Assembly (NCBI RefSeq): GCF_002056295.1
Contig: NZ_CP020100.1
Coordinates: forward strand, 2,937,501-3,001,500
Length of the DNA: 64,000 nucleotides
Source of the DNA: Halopseudomonas phragmitis
GTDB lineage: Bacteria; Pseudomonadota; Gammaproteobacteria; Pseudomonadales; Pseudomonadaceae
Reading direction: 5' to 3'
This document shows, in pieces, positions 43,273-51,227 of the stretch. Positions within the stretch are counted from its first letter, which is position 1. Each line of letters starts with the position of its first letter. Made by a program: the position numbers and the translations under genes. The notes under the pieces were generated by a model. The model did not search any database and was not told the origin of the DNA. It saw nothing but the letters and a program-made list of their open reading frames with translations.

Positions 43273-43288
43273 GGGCATGAGTTCTGCT
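43273..43288 (+). promoter_or_regulatory. Sigma-54 promoter of fapA
   Basis: GGGCATGAGTTCTGCT has the GG-N10-GC spacing and most bases of TGGCACG-N4-TTGCW. The -12 GC is at 43286-43287, placing transcription start near 43299, 33 bp before the fapA ATG. Confidence 0.75.
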
Positions 43289-43331
43289 TTGTTTTGGGCG
43301 TTACACCCAACAACATAAGCGAAAAAAAGCC

Positions 43332-43823
43332 ATGGACACAGGATGTATCGTAGGGCTGCGGTATCTGTTGTTCTTTTTCTGCCTGCTGCCTGCCATTGTC
43401 ATGACGCCTCCCGCATTCGCTGCCGGCGGTGACATCATCATTATCCGCGAGGTCCAGCCTCGTAGCGCAACACGTCCGCCACTGGTACCCGATCCCAATC
43501 CTCATATCGTCAACCCCAAGCCCAATGCAGTCATTGATCAGGGGCTGAGCAATCTGACTGCTCCCGGTGAACTCAGCGACAGTGACTTCGCCAATATCAC
43601 CGGGGGACACGGGATTCAGCACCATCTGACCAATCCTCAGGGGCCGCATGCGGTCGGGGAGCATGTCCAGCGCGGCAGTGCCGGTGTCAATCAGCAGAAT
43701 ATCCCCGCATCGCCTGGAGCCAGCCACAGCGGTGGCAGTCGCCTTGGCAACAATATCGATGGCCAGGTCAATCGAAGCCTGCAGCAGGGCTTGAGCCCAC
43801 TGCAGCAGTTGCAAGGACGATAA
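43332..43823 (+). CDS. fapA: Functional amyloid operon protein FapA
   Basis: 163 residues with a hydrophobic N-terminal signal (about 1-31, cleavage near AFAAGG). The mature part is short, Pro/Asn/Gln-rich and ends in LQQLQGR. FapA is a periplasmic minor component thought to act as a chaperone affecting the FapB/FapC ratio. It is the first gene of the six-gene fap operon, 18 bp before fapB, downstream of the sigma-54 promoter. Confidence 0.9.
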   Translation: MDTGCIVGLRYLLFFFCLLPAIVMTPPAFAAGGDIIIIREVQPRSATRPPLVPDPNPHIVNPKPNAVIDQGLSNLTAPGELSDSDFANITGGHGIQHHLTNPQGPHAVGEHVQRGSAGVNQQNIPASPGASHSGGSRLGNNIDGQVNRSLQQGLSPLQQLQGR

Positions 43824-43840
43824 TCACAAGGAGTTCGATC

Positions 43841-44422
43841 ATGCGTACAACCATGCAGCACGCCCTGAGTTTTGCTCTGGCGCTGAGCTTCTGCGCGCAG
43901 CTCTCGGCGGATCAGCAAGATCAGGCCCAGATCCATAATTCGCTCCAGGGCTACAGCGGCAACGCCATGGTCAACCAGGCGGCCGGCAGTGCTCAGCAAC
44001 AGGTCAATGCTCGGGCCATTGCCGCCGGCGAGCACGCCTCGGTTCAGGTCCGCCAACAGCGCGACCAGATTGCCGAAGAGACCGGCCAGTTGGATGCCAG
44101 CAGTCATATCACAGGCAATGCATTCAGTGCCGGCAACGGCATCCTGGGGGTCAATCAGAGTGCCGGTGTCGGCAATCAGCAGATCAATGCTTTCAGGCTG
44201 GGTTTTGGTGCTCTGCCAGAAAGCCTTGACGACAGTGGACTGGCGCAAAGCGCTGCGCCGCTGTCGCTCAACTCGGGTGCAGAAGTACCCAACAACGGCG
44301 AACGCCTGGTCGAGATCGATGACCAGGCCTTTGTGGGAAGTCGTGGCGCGGTGCAGCTGAACCAGAGCGCGGGGGTTGGTAACCGGTCGGTAAACAACCT
44401 CGGCATACGGATCATCGATTGA
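43841..44422 (+). CDS. fapB: Minor amyloid subunit FapB (nucleator)
   Basis: 193 residues; signal peptide to about residue 24. Three imperfect amyloid repeats of the form N-x-GN-x-x-VNQ-AG-x-x-QQQ-VNA are visible (near residues 33, 97 and 168; for example GNAMVNQAAGSAQQQVNA). FapB is related to FapC in repeat pattern and is believed to nucleate its polymerisation on the cell surface. GGAG ribosome site upstream. Confidence 0.93.
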   Translation: MRTTMQHALSFALALSFCAQLSADQQDQAQIHNSLQGYSGNAMVNQAAGSAQQQVNARAIAAGEHASVQVRQQRDQIAEETGQLDASSHITGNAFSAGNGILGVNQSAGVGNQQINAFRLGFGALPESLDDSGLAQSAAPLSLNSGAEVPNNGERLVEIDDQAFVGSRGAVQLNQSAGVGNRSVNNLGIRIID

Positions 44423-44465
44423 TCCGTTGGCAGTCAACTAAACGCAACACAAGGAGATCCACATC

Positions 44466-45461
44466 ATGAAGACGCAAAGAGTACTCACTCCGCTGGCATT
44501 CGGGCTGGCTGTAGCCATTTCTGGCTCAGCCTATGCCGTAGGTGATGGGGCTTCTGCGGTGATCTATGACACCCAGAAGAACTTCAACAATGAGGTGCTG
44601 AATCAGGGAACCGAGAATACCGCTTCGGTGAATGATTCACTGAACAGTGCTTCGGGCAATGTCGGGGTCAACGTCGCGGCGGGTGACAACAACCAGCAAG
44701 CCAACGCTGCAGCGGTGGCCACAGCTGACGCGTTGTTTGTTTTTGGTTTCCCGGTTGTCGCCTCGGCTCAGGCCAGCATCGATGTTCAGCAAAAGGCGTT
44801 CAACAACGACCTGACCAACTACAGCGTGCCCAACGATGCGTCGTTGAACAATTCGGCCAACGACACTTCGGGTAATGTTGGTATCAACATCGCCGCTGGC
44901 AACTACAACCAACAGAAGAACGACATGGCGATCGCTTCGTCCAGCAGTGCATTCACTGCGGGTGCCAGTGTGAATGTCGAGCAGAAGTCGTTCGGCAACA
45001 ACACTGACAACCTTGCCGTACTGGACTATGGCAAGCAGTACGTCCACCTCAAGCTCAAAGCTGATGGTACCTATGAAGGGGTGTCTGATCAGATCGGTGA
45101 CGTATATCTCGATGTCTGGGAAGGGCCTACTCATCCGGGCGGTGCCAATATCGGTCATATCGATGTGGACAGCGCGGCGCAAGGAGCGGTTGACCTGAAC
45201 GGTGATGGCGGCGCTTTTGCCTTCAACGAAGAAGGAACCCTGGGTCTGAAGGGATCCGTCAGCGGCTATATCCCGGTTGTTGTCGGATTCACCGGGCCGG
45301 TCACCAACAATGCCACGATCAACGGTTCGCTGAACAATGTATCGGGTAATGTTGGGGTCAACGTGGCTGCTGGTGGTGGCAACCAGCAGAGCAACTCGCT
45401 GGCGATTGCTGCCGGTTGCACCGCCTGCCCCAATGGTGGTGGCGGTGGTGGCGAACTCTGA
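44466..45461 (+). CDS. fapC: Major amyloid fibril subunit FapC
   Basis: 331 residues; signal peptide ends near residue 25 (AYAVG). Three repeats with the core SGNVGVNVAAG or SGNVGINIAAG followed by N-x-QQ (near 60, 140 and 298) are separated by linkers of different length, the second being long. The C-terminus has the CxxC motif CTACPNGGGGGG typical of FapC. It is the main component of the extracellular biofilm amyloid. A hairpin lies between it and fapD. Confidence 0.95.
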   Translation: MKTQRVLTPLAFGLAVAISGSAYAVGDGASAVIYDTQKNFNNEVLNQGTENTASVNDSLNSASGNVGVNVAAGDNNQQANAAAVATADALFVFGFPVVASAQASIDVQQKAFNNDLTNYSVPNDASLNNSANDTSGNVGINIAAGNYNQQKNDMAIASSSSAFTAGASVNVEQKSFGNNTDNLAVLDYGKQYVHLKLKADGTYEGVSDQIGDVYLDVWEGPTHPGGANIGHIDVDSAAQGAVDLNGDGGAFAFNEEGTLGLKGSVSGYIPVVVGFTGPVTNNATINGSLNNVSGNVGVNVAAGGGNQQSNSLAIAAGCTACPNGGGGGGEL

Positions 45462-45471
45462 GCGCAAGCAT

Positions 45472-45499
45472 CTGGACCCGGGCTTTGCCCGGGCTCCAG
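45472..45499 (+). terminator. Hairpin between fapC and fapD (attenuator or mRNA stabiliser)
   Basis: CTGGA-CCCGGGC-TTT-GCCCGGG-c-TCCAG forms a 12 bp stem with a single bulge. There is no T run, so it probably lowers readthrough or protects the fapABC 3' end rather than fully terminating, allowing more fibril subunit than export protein. Confidence 0.6.
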
Positions 45500-45514
45500 T
45501 AGAGGAGGGCTGCA

Positions 45515-46210
45515 ATGCGTCAGTTGATCATGGCCGCAGTGTGTTTCGCTGCGCTGGGCCTTGGCGCCGAGGTTAGCGAGGCGCGCGGACAGGGGTTTGC
45601 CGTTTTGCCGGGCGGCGGTTTGGCTTTCAAGTCAGTTACCAGCATGCGTGAGCGGCGCTATTTGAATCTGGTTGAACAGAAAACCGATTTCAGTTGCGGC
45701 GCGGCGTCTCTGGCTACGGTCCTGAACCACGCCTATGGCTGGAGTCTGACCGAAGAGCAGGTTATCGAAGGCATGTTGGCCGAGGCCGATGTCGAGCAGG
45801 TCAGGACACTGGGGTTTTCGATGCTGGACATGAAGAACTATGTCGAAAGCATCGGGCTGCGCGCCAGAGGATATCGCATTGAGCCGGAACACCTGGAGCA
45901 GGTGCAGATCCCTGCAATCGTGCTGGTGGATATCCGGGGCTACAAGCACTTCGTGGTTATGCAGCGCAGCAGTGATGGCTGGGTCTACATTGGTGACCCG
46001 GTTCTGGGGCAGAAGAAGATGCCGCTCGCCGAATTTGCCAATGGCTGGAACGGCATTGTGTTTGCTGTCATTGGCCCCGGCTATGACCGCAACAATGTTC
46101 TGCTGACACCGCCAGAACCATTGACCGCCAGACACCGGCTGGACCGGTTCAGCCCGGTCAAGGATGCGGACCTGATGGAGTTTGGTTTTATCCAGAGTGA
46201 TTTTTTCTAG
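45515..46210 (+). CDS. fapD: C39-like peptidase FapD
   Basis: 231 residues with a signal peptide (about 1-22). The C39-like papain-fold triad is complete: Cys in DFSCGAASLATVL (about residue 60), His in GYKHFVVM (about 147) and Asp in IGDPVLG (about 163). FapD is a periplasmic cysteine protease required for Fap export, perhaps trimming FapF or the subunits. A ribosome site GAGGAGG precedes the ATG. Confidence 0.93.
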   Translation: MRQLIMAAVCFAALGLGAEVSEARGQGFAVLPGGGLAFKSVTSMRERRYLNLVEQKTDFSCGAASLATVLNHAYGWSLTEEQVIEGMLAEADVEQVRTLGFSMLDMKNYVESIGLRARGYRIEPEHLEQVQIPAIVLVDIRGYKHFVVMQRSSDGWVYIGDPVLGQKKMPLAEFANGWNGIVFAVIGPGYDRNNVLLTPPEPLTARHRLDRFSPVKDADLMEFGFIQSDFF

Positions 46211-46247
46211 CGCCTGTGCAAGAGCTATTACGCTCCAGGAGCGCAAC

Positions 46248-46982
46248 ATGAACATAAAGATGAAATGCTGCTTGATAGGGAGCCTGGCCTGCTTGAGCCT
46301 GCCAGTCAGCGCTCAAGGCCTGTTCCAGCCGGTCGAGCTTAGAGATGCGGAGCTGGCTGAGCTGCGTGGGCGCTATGTGCTGCCGGACCGGGTCATTCAT
46401 TTCGGCGTCACCATGACCACATTCTGGCAGAACAGCGCAGGTCAGGCGATTGGTGCTCAGGTCAACTTCCAGATGAATGGCAAAAGCGAGCCAAGCCTGC
46501 ATGTAACCATGCTTGAACAGTTGGGCAACGGCGCAGTAGTCAACCCGGGAACCGGGCAGGTCATTGGCGGAGCAGGGCTGGGTAGCGTACAGGGTGTGGT
46601 TCAGAGCGTGCGTAGTGCCGGTGATTACAATGATGCACTGAACGATCTGACCATCAATATCAGCTCGAGCGAGCAGGTCTTTGCTCAAGGCGGTCAACCA
46701 TGGAATGGCCCAACTCAATTTGCCAATGGTGCAGGTGTAGTCCAGATCAACAAACACGCCGGGGGCTTGCAGATTGCCCTGCAGGCGAACCATGGCCAGG
46801 GCAGCGCTCAGCAGATCATGGGCGGAGGCAACCTCTCGCAACAGGCCAATATAGGCGGCAATCTGAACCAGGTATTCAACACCGCTGAACTTAACGTGGC
46901 CCTGCGCGAGAGAGCCTTGAGCATGGACCTGGCCAACTGTGCCTGGGAGCAAATGCGGGCTCTGCGCCCGGCAGGCTATTGA
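46248..46982 (+). CDS. fapE: Minor fibril-associated protein FapE
   Basis: 244 residues from ATG 46248 with CAGGAG seven bases upstream; the frame is open further left but overlaps fapD. The signal peptide ends near VSAQG (residue 20). The C-terminal part has amyloid-like Asn/Gln segments such as GVVQINKHAGGLQ and LSQQANIGGNLNQ. FapE is a minor extracellular component of the fibrils. Confidence 0.9.
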   Translation: MNIKMKCCLIGSLACLSLPVSAQGLFQPVELRDAELAELRGRYVLPDRVIHFGVTMTTFWQNSAGQAIGAQVNFQMNGKSEPSLHVTMLEQLGNGAVVNPGTGQVIGGAGLGSVQGVVQSVRSAGDYNDALNDLTINISSSEQVFAQGGQPWNGPTQFANGAGVVQINKHAGGLQIALQANHGQGSAQQIMGGGNLSQQANIGGNLNQVFNTAELNVALRERALSMDLANCAWEQMRALRPAGY

Positions 46983-47012
46983 ACAAGAACCGAATAGCGC
47001 AAGGATACTGTC

Positions 47013-48278
47013 ATGTGTCGATACTGGCGTGGTGCGTTACTTGTAGTAATGGCCAGCAGTAGCTGTGCCCTGGCCCAGGGAATGAGCAGTGAAGAAGCAG
47101 TGCTGCGTCAGGAGTTGGAGGTACTCAAACAGCGCTATGAGGCTCAGCAAAATGCGCTGATGATACTGGAGCAGCGCCTGCGTCAGTTGGAAGGCCGCAC
47201 CAGCGAACCTGCTGCGCCCCCCGCAGCTCCGGCAGCAGCGCCTGCGGCGCCCGCTCAACCAGCAACACAGGTCGCCAGGGCAGAAGGTGGTTATGGCCAG
47301 ACACTAAGAGAGTCATCCGAACCGCCACCTAGCGTTGAGGCTCTGTACCAGGAAGCCAGCGGTTTCTTCGGCGGCGGCACCTTCAGTATCGAGCCAGGGC
47401 TTACCTACAGTTATTACGATACCCGACAACTGTTTCTCAATGGCTTTCTGGCGCTTGATGCGATCTTTCTCGGCAACCTGGGGATCGATGAGATCAAGGC
47501 CAACACCTTCACCCTGGACCTGACCGGTCGCTACAACCTGCACCAGCGCTGGCAGTTCGACGTAAACCTGCCGCTGATCTATCGGCGTACCACCTATCAA
47601 TCAGCAGGTGCCGGAGGCTCAACAGCCCAATTCAGCGAGAAAACCGTTACCGGTGATCCACGCTTGGGCGATATCAGCTTCGGCGTTTCCTACAAATTCC
47701 TTGATGAAGCCCCAGGACGCCCGGATGCGGTGGCCAGCCTGCGGATAAAAGCACCTACCGGCAAGGAACCTTACGGCATCAAGTTTGATCGTGTTTCAGG
47801 CAACACCAACCTCAGCGTTCCCGAGGATCTGCCGACCGGCAATGGCGTCTGGGCTATCAGCCCTGGTATTTCTCTGGTCAAGACTCTGGACCCGGCCGTG
47901 GTGTTCGGCAACCTGTCCTATACCTACCACAAGACCGAAAGTTTTTCAGACATCAGCACCGAGCGTAATGCCAAGGTTCCCGGCAAGGTCGATCTGGGTG
48001 ATTACTTCCAGTTTGGCCTGGGGATGGCTTTTGCCTTGAATGAACGCATGAGTCTGTCCATGTCGTTTTCCGAACTGATCAGTCGCAGCAGCCGGATCAA
48101 GCCTCAGGGCGGCCCCTGGCAGAAAATCAGCGGCAGCGATGCCAATGCTGCCTATTTCAATATCGGCATGACTTATGCCGTGAACAATGACCTGACCGTA
48201 GTACCCAGTCTATCGGTTGGTCTGACACCCGATGCGCCAGACTTCACATTCAGCCTCAAGTTTCCCTATTACTTCTGA
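47013..48278 (+). CDS. fapF: Outer-membrane amyloid secretion pore FapF
   Basis: 421 residues: signal peptide (about 1-22), a coiled-coil segment (about 26-62, [19 protein letters not shown]), an Ala/Pro-rich linker (about 68-90), a helical plug and a beta-barrel ending in the terminal-Phe signature KFPYYF. FapF is a trimeric outer-membrane pore that exports FapB, FapC and FapE; the coiled coil and plug gate it. Last gene of the operon; it converges on the VpsR-like activator gene after 8 bp. Confidence 0.95.
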   Translation: MCRYWRGALLVVMASSSCALAQGMSSEEAVLRQELEVLKQRYEAQQNALMILEQRLRQLEGRTSEPAAPPAAPAAAPAAPAQPATQVARAEGGYGQTLRESSEPPPSVEALYQEASGFFGGGTFSIEPGLTYSYYDTRQLFLNGFLALDAIFLGNLGIDEIKANTFTLDLTGRYNLHQRWQFDVNLPLIYRRTTYQSAGAGGSTAQFSEKTVTGDPRLGDISFGVSYKFLDEAPGRPDAVASLRIKAPTGKEPYGIKFDRVSGNTNLSVPEDLPTGNGVWAISPGISLVKTLDPAVVFGNLSYTYHKTESFSDISTERNAKVPGKVDLGDYFQFGLGMAFALNERMSLSMSFSELISRSSRIKPQGGPWQKISGSDANAAYFNIGMTYAVNNDLTVVPSLSVGLTPDAPDFTFSLKFPYYF

Positions 48279-48286
48279 GCAGGGGG

Positions 48287-49636
48287 TTACCGCAAGTGAT
48301 GCTTGTGCAGCAGTCGATAAAAGGTCGGGCGTGAAACGCCCAGCGCAGCTGCGGCTCGGCTGGCGTTGTTGGGAAACAGGCTCAGCGCGTCGCTCAGAGC
48401 GTGAGCTTCAGCGCGCAGTATATAGTCGTTGAGTGTATCTATGCGGCTGCGATGCGAGGGGGCCTGCTCCAGTCCCAGATCGAAAGCCTGGATCAGCCGC
48501 CCCTCTGCCAGGGCCATGCCGCGTCGAACCCGGTTGGCCAGTTCACGCACGTTGCCCGGCCAGTCGTAGTCAATCATGGCCTGCATGGCGTCCTCACTGA
48601 ACCGTCGGGGCCGGCGCCCAACCTCAATCGCATACAGTTCGGCAAAATGATGAGCCAGTGGCGGGATATCTTCACGGCGTTCGTTCAGCCGCGCCGTTTG
48701 AACCTGCAGAACATTGAGACGGTAATACAAGTCTTCGCGAAACCGCCCCTGTTCGATAGCCTGCTCAAGGTCGATATGGGTGGCTGCCAGAACCCGGACA
48801 TCGACATTGATCGGCTTGCTGGAGCCAACCCGCTCAATCTGTTTTTCTTGCAAAAATCGCAGCAGGTTGGCTTGCAACTCCAGCGGTAGGTCACCGATTT
48901 CATCCAGAAACAGCGTACCGCCATTGGCCTGCTCTATACGGCCAATCTTGCGCTGATGGGCGCCTGTGAAGGCGCCTTTCTCATGACCGAACATCTCTGA
49001 CTGAATCAGGTGCTCGGCAATGGCCCCGCAATTGACGGGCACGAACGGCCCGCTGGCCCGCCGTGAGCGCCAGTGCAATGCTCTGGCCACCAGCTCTTTG
49101 CCGGTGCCACTGTCACCTCGAATCAGGACGGGGGAGTCAGTGGGTGCCAGTTTGCCAATCAAACCGTTGAGCTGTCGGGTGAGCTTGCTGTCGCCAATGA
49201 TCTGGTAGCCTGCATTGATGGGCGTGGGCCGTTTGCGCAGTCTGGCCATGCCATAAGCCCGCCCCAACGCCACGCATACCCGCTCAGGCTCGAAGGGCAG
49301 GGTGTGGTAATCGAAAAACCACTCTCCGACAAAATTGCTGAAACTGGGGCACTGCATTGACTCAGGGCGTACAGCGGCCAACCATTCGGTTCCAGCCCGG
49401 CCAAGCAGGGCTTTCAAAGGCTCGGCGCGCTTAAGATGTGCATCATGAAGACGGATAAGGCCAACATCAAAGCCCTGGGCCGGAACTTCGGCCAGTTCAC
49501 AGGTCGTGATGCTCCAGCCGCTGGCCTCCATGCGCGGAATCAGAGTCCGGCATTCCTGGCATGGGTCAACCAGCAGCAACCGGCGTGAATATTTCAAACC
49601 GGGGATGAGCTGGGCCAGTCCTTGGGTGTTTTCCAT
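48287..49636 (-). CDS. Sigma-54 activator, VpsR-like
   Basis: 449 residues. The N-terminal VpsR-like receiver domain (about 15-130) is degenerate: the strand that normally ends in the phospho-acceptor Asp reads FDVGLIRLHD, so ordinary phosphorylation is doubtful. The AAA+ domain has Walker A RGDSGTGKEL near 178, the sigma-54 contact motif GAFTGA near 226 and Walker B GTLFLDEIG near 250. A Fis-type helix-turn-helix ends the protein (RAAAALGVSRPTFYRLL). Sitting convergent with fapF and with a sigma-54 promoter before fapA, it is the best candidate activator of the fap operon (inference). Relatives such as VpsR respond to c-di-GMP. Confidence 0.88.
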   Translation of the reverse strand: MENTQGLAQLIPGLKYSRRLLLVDPCQECRTLIPRMEASGWSITTCELAEVPAQGFDVGLIRLHDAHLKRAEPLKALLGRAGTEWLAAVRPESMQCPSFSNFVGEWFFDYHTLPFEPERVCVALGRAYGMARLRKRPTPINAGYQIIGDSKLTRQLNGLIGKLAPTDSPVLIRGDSGTGKELVARALHWRSRRASGPFVPVNCGAIAEHLIQSEMFGHEKGAFTGAHQRKIGRIEQANGGTLFLDEIGDLPLELQANLLRFLQEKQIERVGSSKPINVDVRVLAATHIDLEQAIEQGRFREDLYYRLNVLQVQTARLNERREDIPPLAHHFAELYAIEVGRRPRRFSEDAMQAMIDYDWPGNVRELANRVRRGMALAEGRLIQAFDLGLEQAPSHRSRIDTLNDYILRAEAHALSDALSLFPNNASRAAAALGVSRPTFYRLLHKHHLR

Positions 49637-49846
49637 GAGTCTTTATTATGTGAGTGTTGGGGGTACTCCCTAAACATAGCAAGGCAATCCAAACCGGATG
49701 GACCGATTTCATCTAAGAGCCAGCAGCTATAAGTGAGTTGATGCATGTAGTGCTATTGTGTCATCAAGCCTTCAACTAGCGGTCATGGCGTCGTCATCCA
49801 GGTATGGCGCAATCGCGGTATCCCTCCACCATTTGGGAGTACAGCG

Positions 49847-51217
49847 ATGCGTATCACGGTTATTGGGTGTGGTTATGTCGGATTGGTAACGGCGGCCTGT
49901 TTTGCCGAAATGGGCAACGATGTGATCTGTGTCGACCAGGACCGGGAACGGATCGCCGCGCTGTCTGACGGTCGTTCACCCATCTATGAGCCCGGAATTG
50001 AAGCCTTGCTGGCGGTCAATCTCAGCGGCCGCAGGTTGGCTTTTACCACGCGTCTGGACCAGGCCCTGGAACGCGCCGAGGTAGTCTTCATTGCGGTCGG
50101 TACGCCATCGAGCGCGGATGGTTCAGCGGATATTTCACAGATTCTCTCGGTAGCCGCCAGCCTGGGCCAGTACCTTATGGCGCCAGCGATTGTCGTCTGT
50201 AAATCGACCGCGCCGGTCGGTACCGCCTGTCGGGTTCAGGCGATTCTCGACCAGCATTGTGCTCGTCGCCATCTGAACTGGCGGGCCAGCGTGGTGAGCA
50301 ATCCGGAGTTTCTCAAAGAAGGCGTGGCGATCAATGACTTCATGCGCCCGGACCGGATCATCATCGGGACTGAAGATGATCATGCCGCCGAGGTCATGTG
50401 CGCGCTGTATGCGCCATTCGTGCGCAACCACGAGCGGATTTTGCTCATGGGCCGGCGCGCCGCCGAATTCAGCAAGTACGCCGCCAATGCCTTCCTGGCC
50501 ACCAAGATCTCATTCATGAATGAGATGGCCAGCCTGAGCGCCAGGCTTGGGGTGGATATCGAGCAGGTGCGCAAGGGGATCGGTTCAGATCAGCGAATCG
50601 GCCACCAGTTCATCTATGCCGGTTGTGGTTATGGTGGCTCCTGTTTTCCCAAGGATATTCGCGCCTTGTTGCACATGGCCGAAGCAGAGGATCAACAGTT
50701 GCCGTTGCTGAGCGCTGTTGAGGCGCGTAACAGTACGCAAAAGCAATGGCTGTTTCGTCAGATCAGCACACGGCTTGGCAGCAATTTGCGTGATATGACC
50801 GTGGCGATCTGGGGCCTGTCGTTCAAGCCAGGCACCGATGATATCCGTGATGCGCCAAGCCTGGTGCTGGTCAAATCCTTGCTGGATGCAGGAGTACGGG
50901 TGCAGGCGTTTGACCCGGTCGCAGGAACGAATATCGCCAATCAGTTTGCTGCCGCGGTGGCTCGGGGCCAATTACAGTTGAGTGAAGATCAGTACCAGGC
51001 CGCTCGCTTTGCCGATGCGCTGGTGCTGGTGACTGAGTGGAAGCAGTTTCGCCAGCCGGACTTCATTCGTTTGCGTGAGCTGATGCGTCGCCCGTTGTTG
51101 ATTGATGGGCGCAATCAATATGATCCGCAGGCGTTGCAGGCGCAGGGGTTCGAGTATGTCGGGGTAGGGCGACCCAGTGCCGAGCCGCAACAGCGGCCAG
51201 CACTAAGGATCGCCTAG
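49847..51217 (+). CDS. ugd: UDP-glucose 6-dehydrogenase
   Basis: 456 residues: N-terminal NAD fold VIGCGYVGLVTAACFAEMG, central domain and the catalytic cysteine in GYGGSCFPKDIRAL near residue 266, then the C-terminal UDP-binding domain (WGLSFKPGTDDIRDAPS). It oxidises UDP-glucose to UDP-glucuronate for exopolysaccharide or lipid A modification. GGGAG precedes the ATG. It is divergent from the VpsR-like activator gene (210 bp), so matrix amyloid and polysaccharide precursor genes adjoin. Confidence 0.95.
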   Translation: MRITVIGCGYVGLVTAACFAEMGNDVICVDQDRERIAALSDGRSPIYEPGIEALLAVNLSGRRLAFTTRLDQALERAEVVFIAVGTPSSADGSADISQILSVAASLGQYLMAPAIVVCKSTAPVGTACRVQAILDQHCARRHLNWRASVVSNPEFLKEGVAINDFMRPDRIIIGTEDDHAAEVMCALYAPFVRNHERILLMGRRAAEFSKYAANAFLATKISFMNEMASLSARLGVDIEQVRKGIGSDQRIGHQFIYAGCGYGGSCFPKDIRALLHMAEAEDQQLPLLSAVEARNSTQKQWLFRQISTRLGSNLRDMTVAIWGLSFKPGTDDIRDAPSLVLVKSLLDAGVRVQAFDPVAGTNIANQFAAAVARGQLQLSEDQYQAARFADALVLVTEWKQFRQPDFIRLRELMRRPLLIDGRNQYDPQALQAQGFEYVGVGRPSAEPQQRPALRIA

Positions 51218-51227
51218 GAAACTGCGC

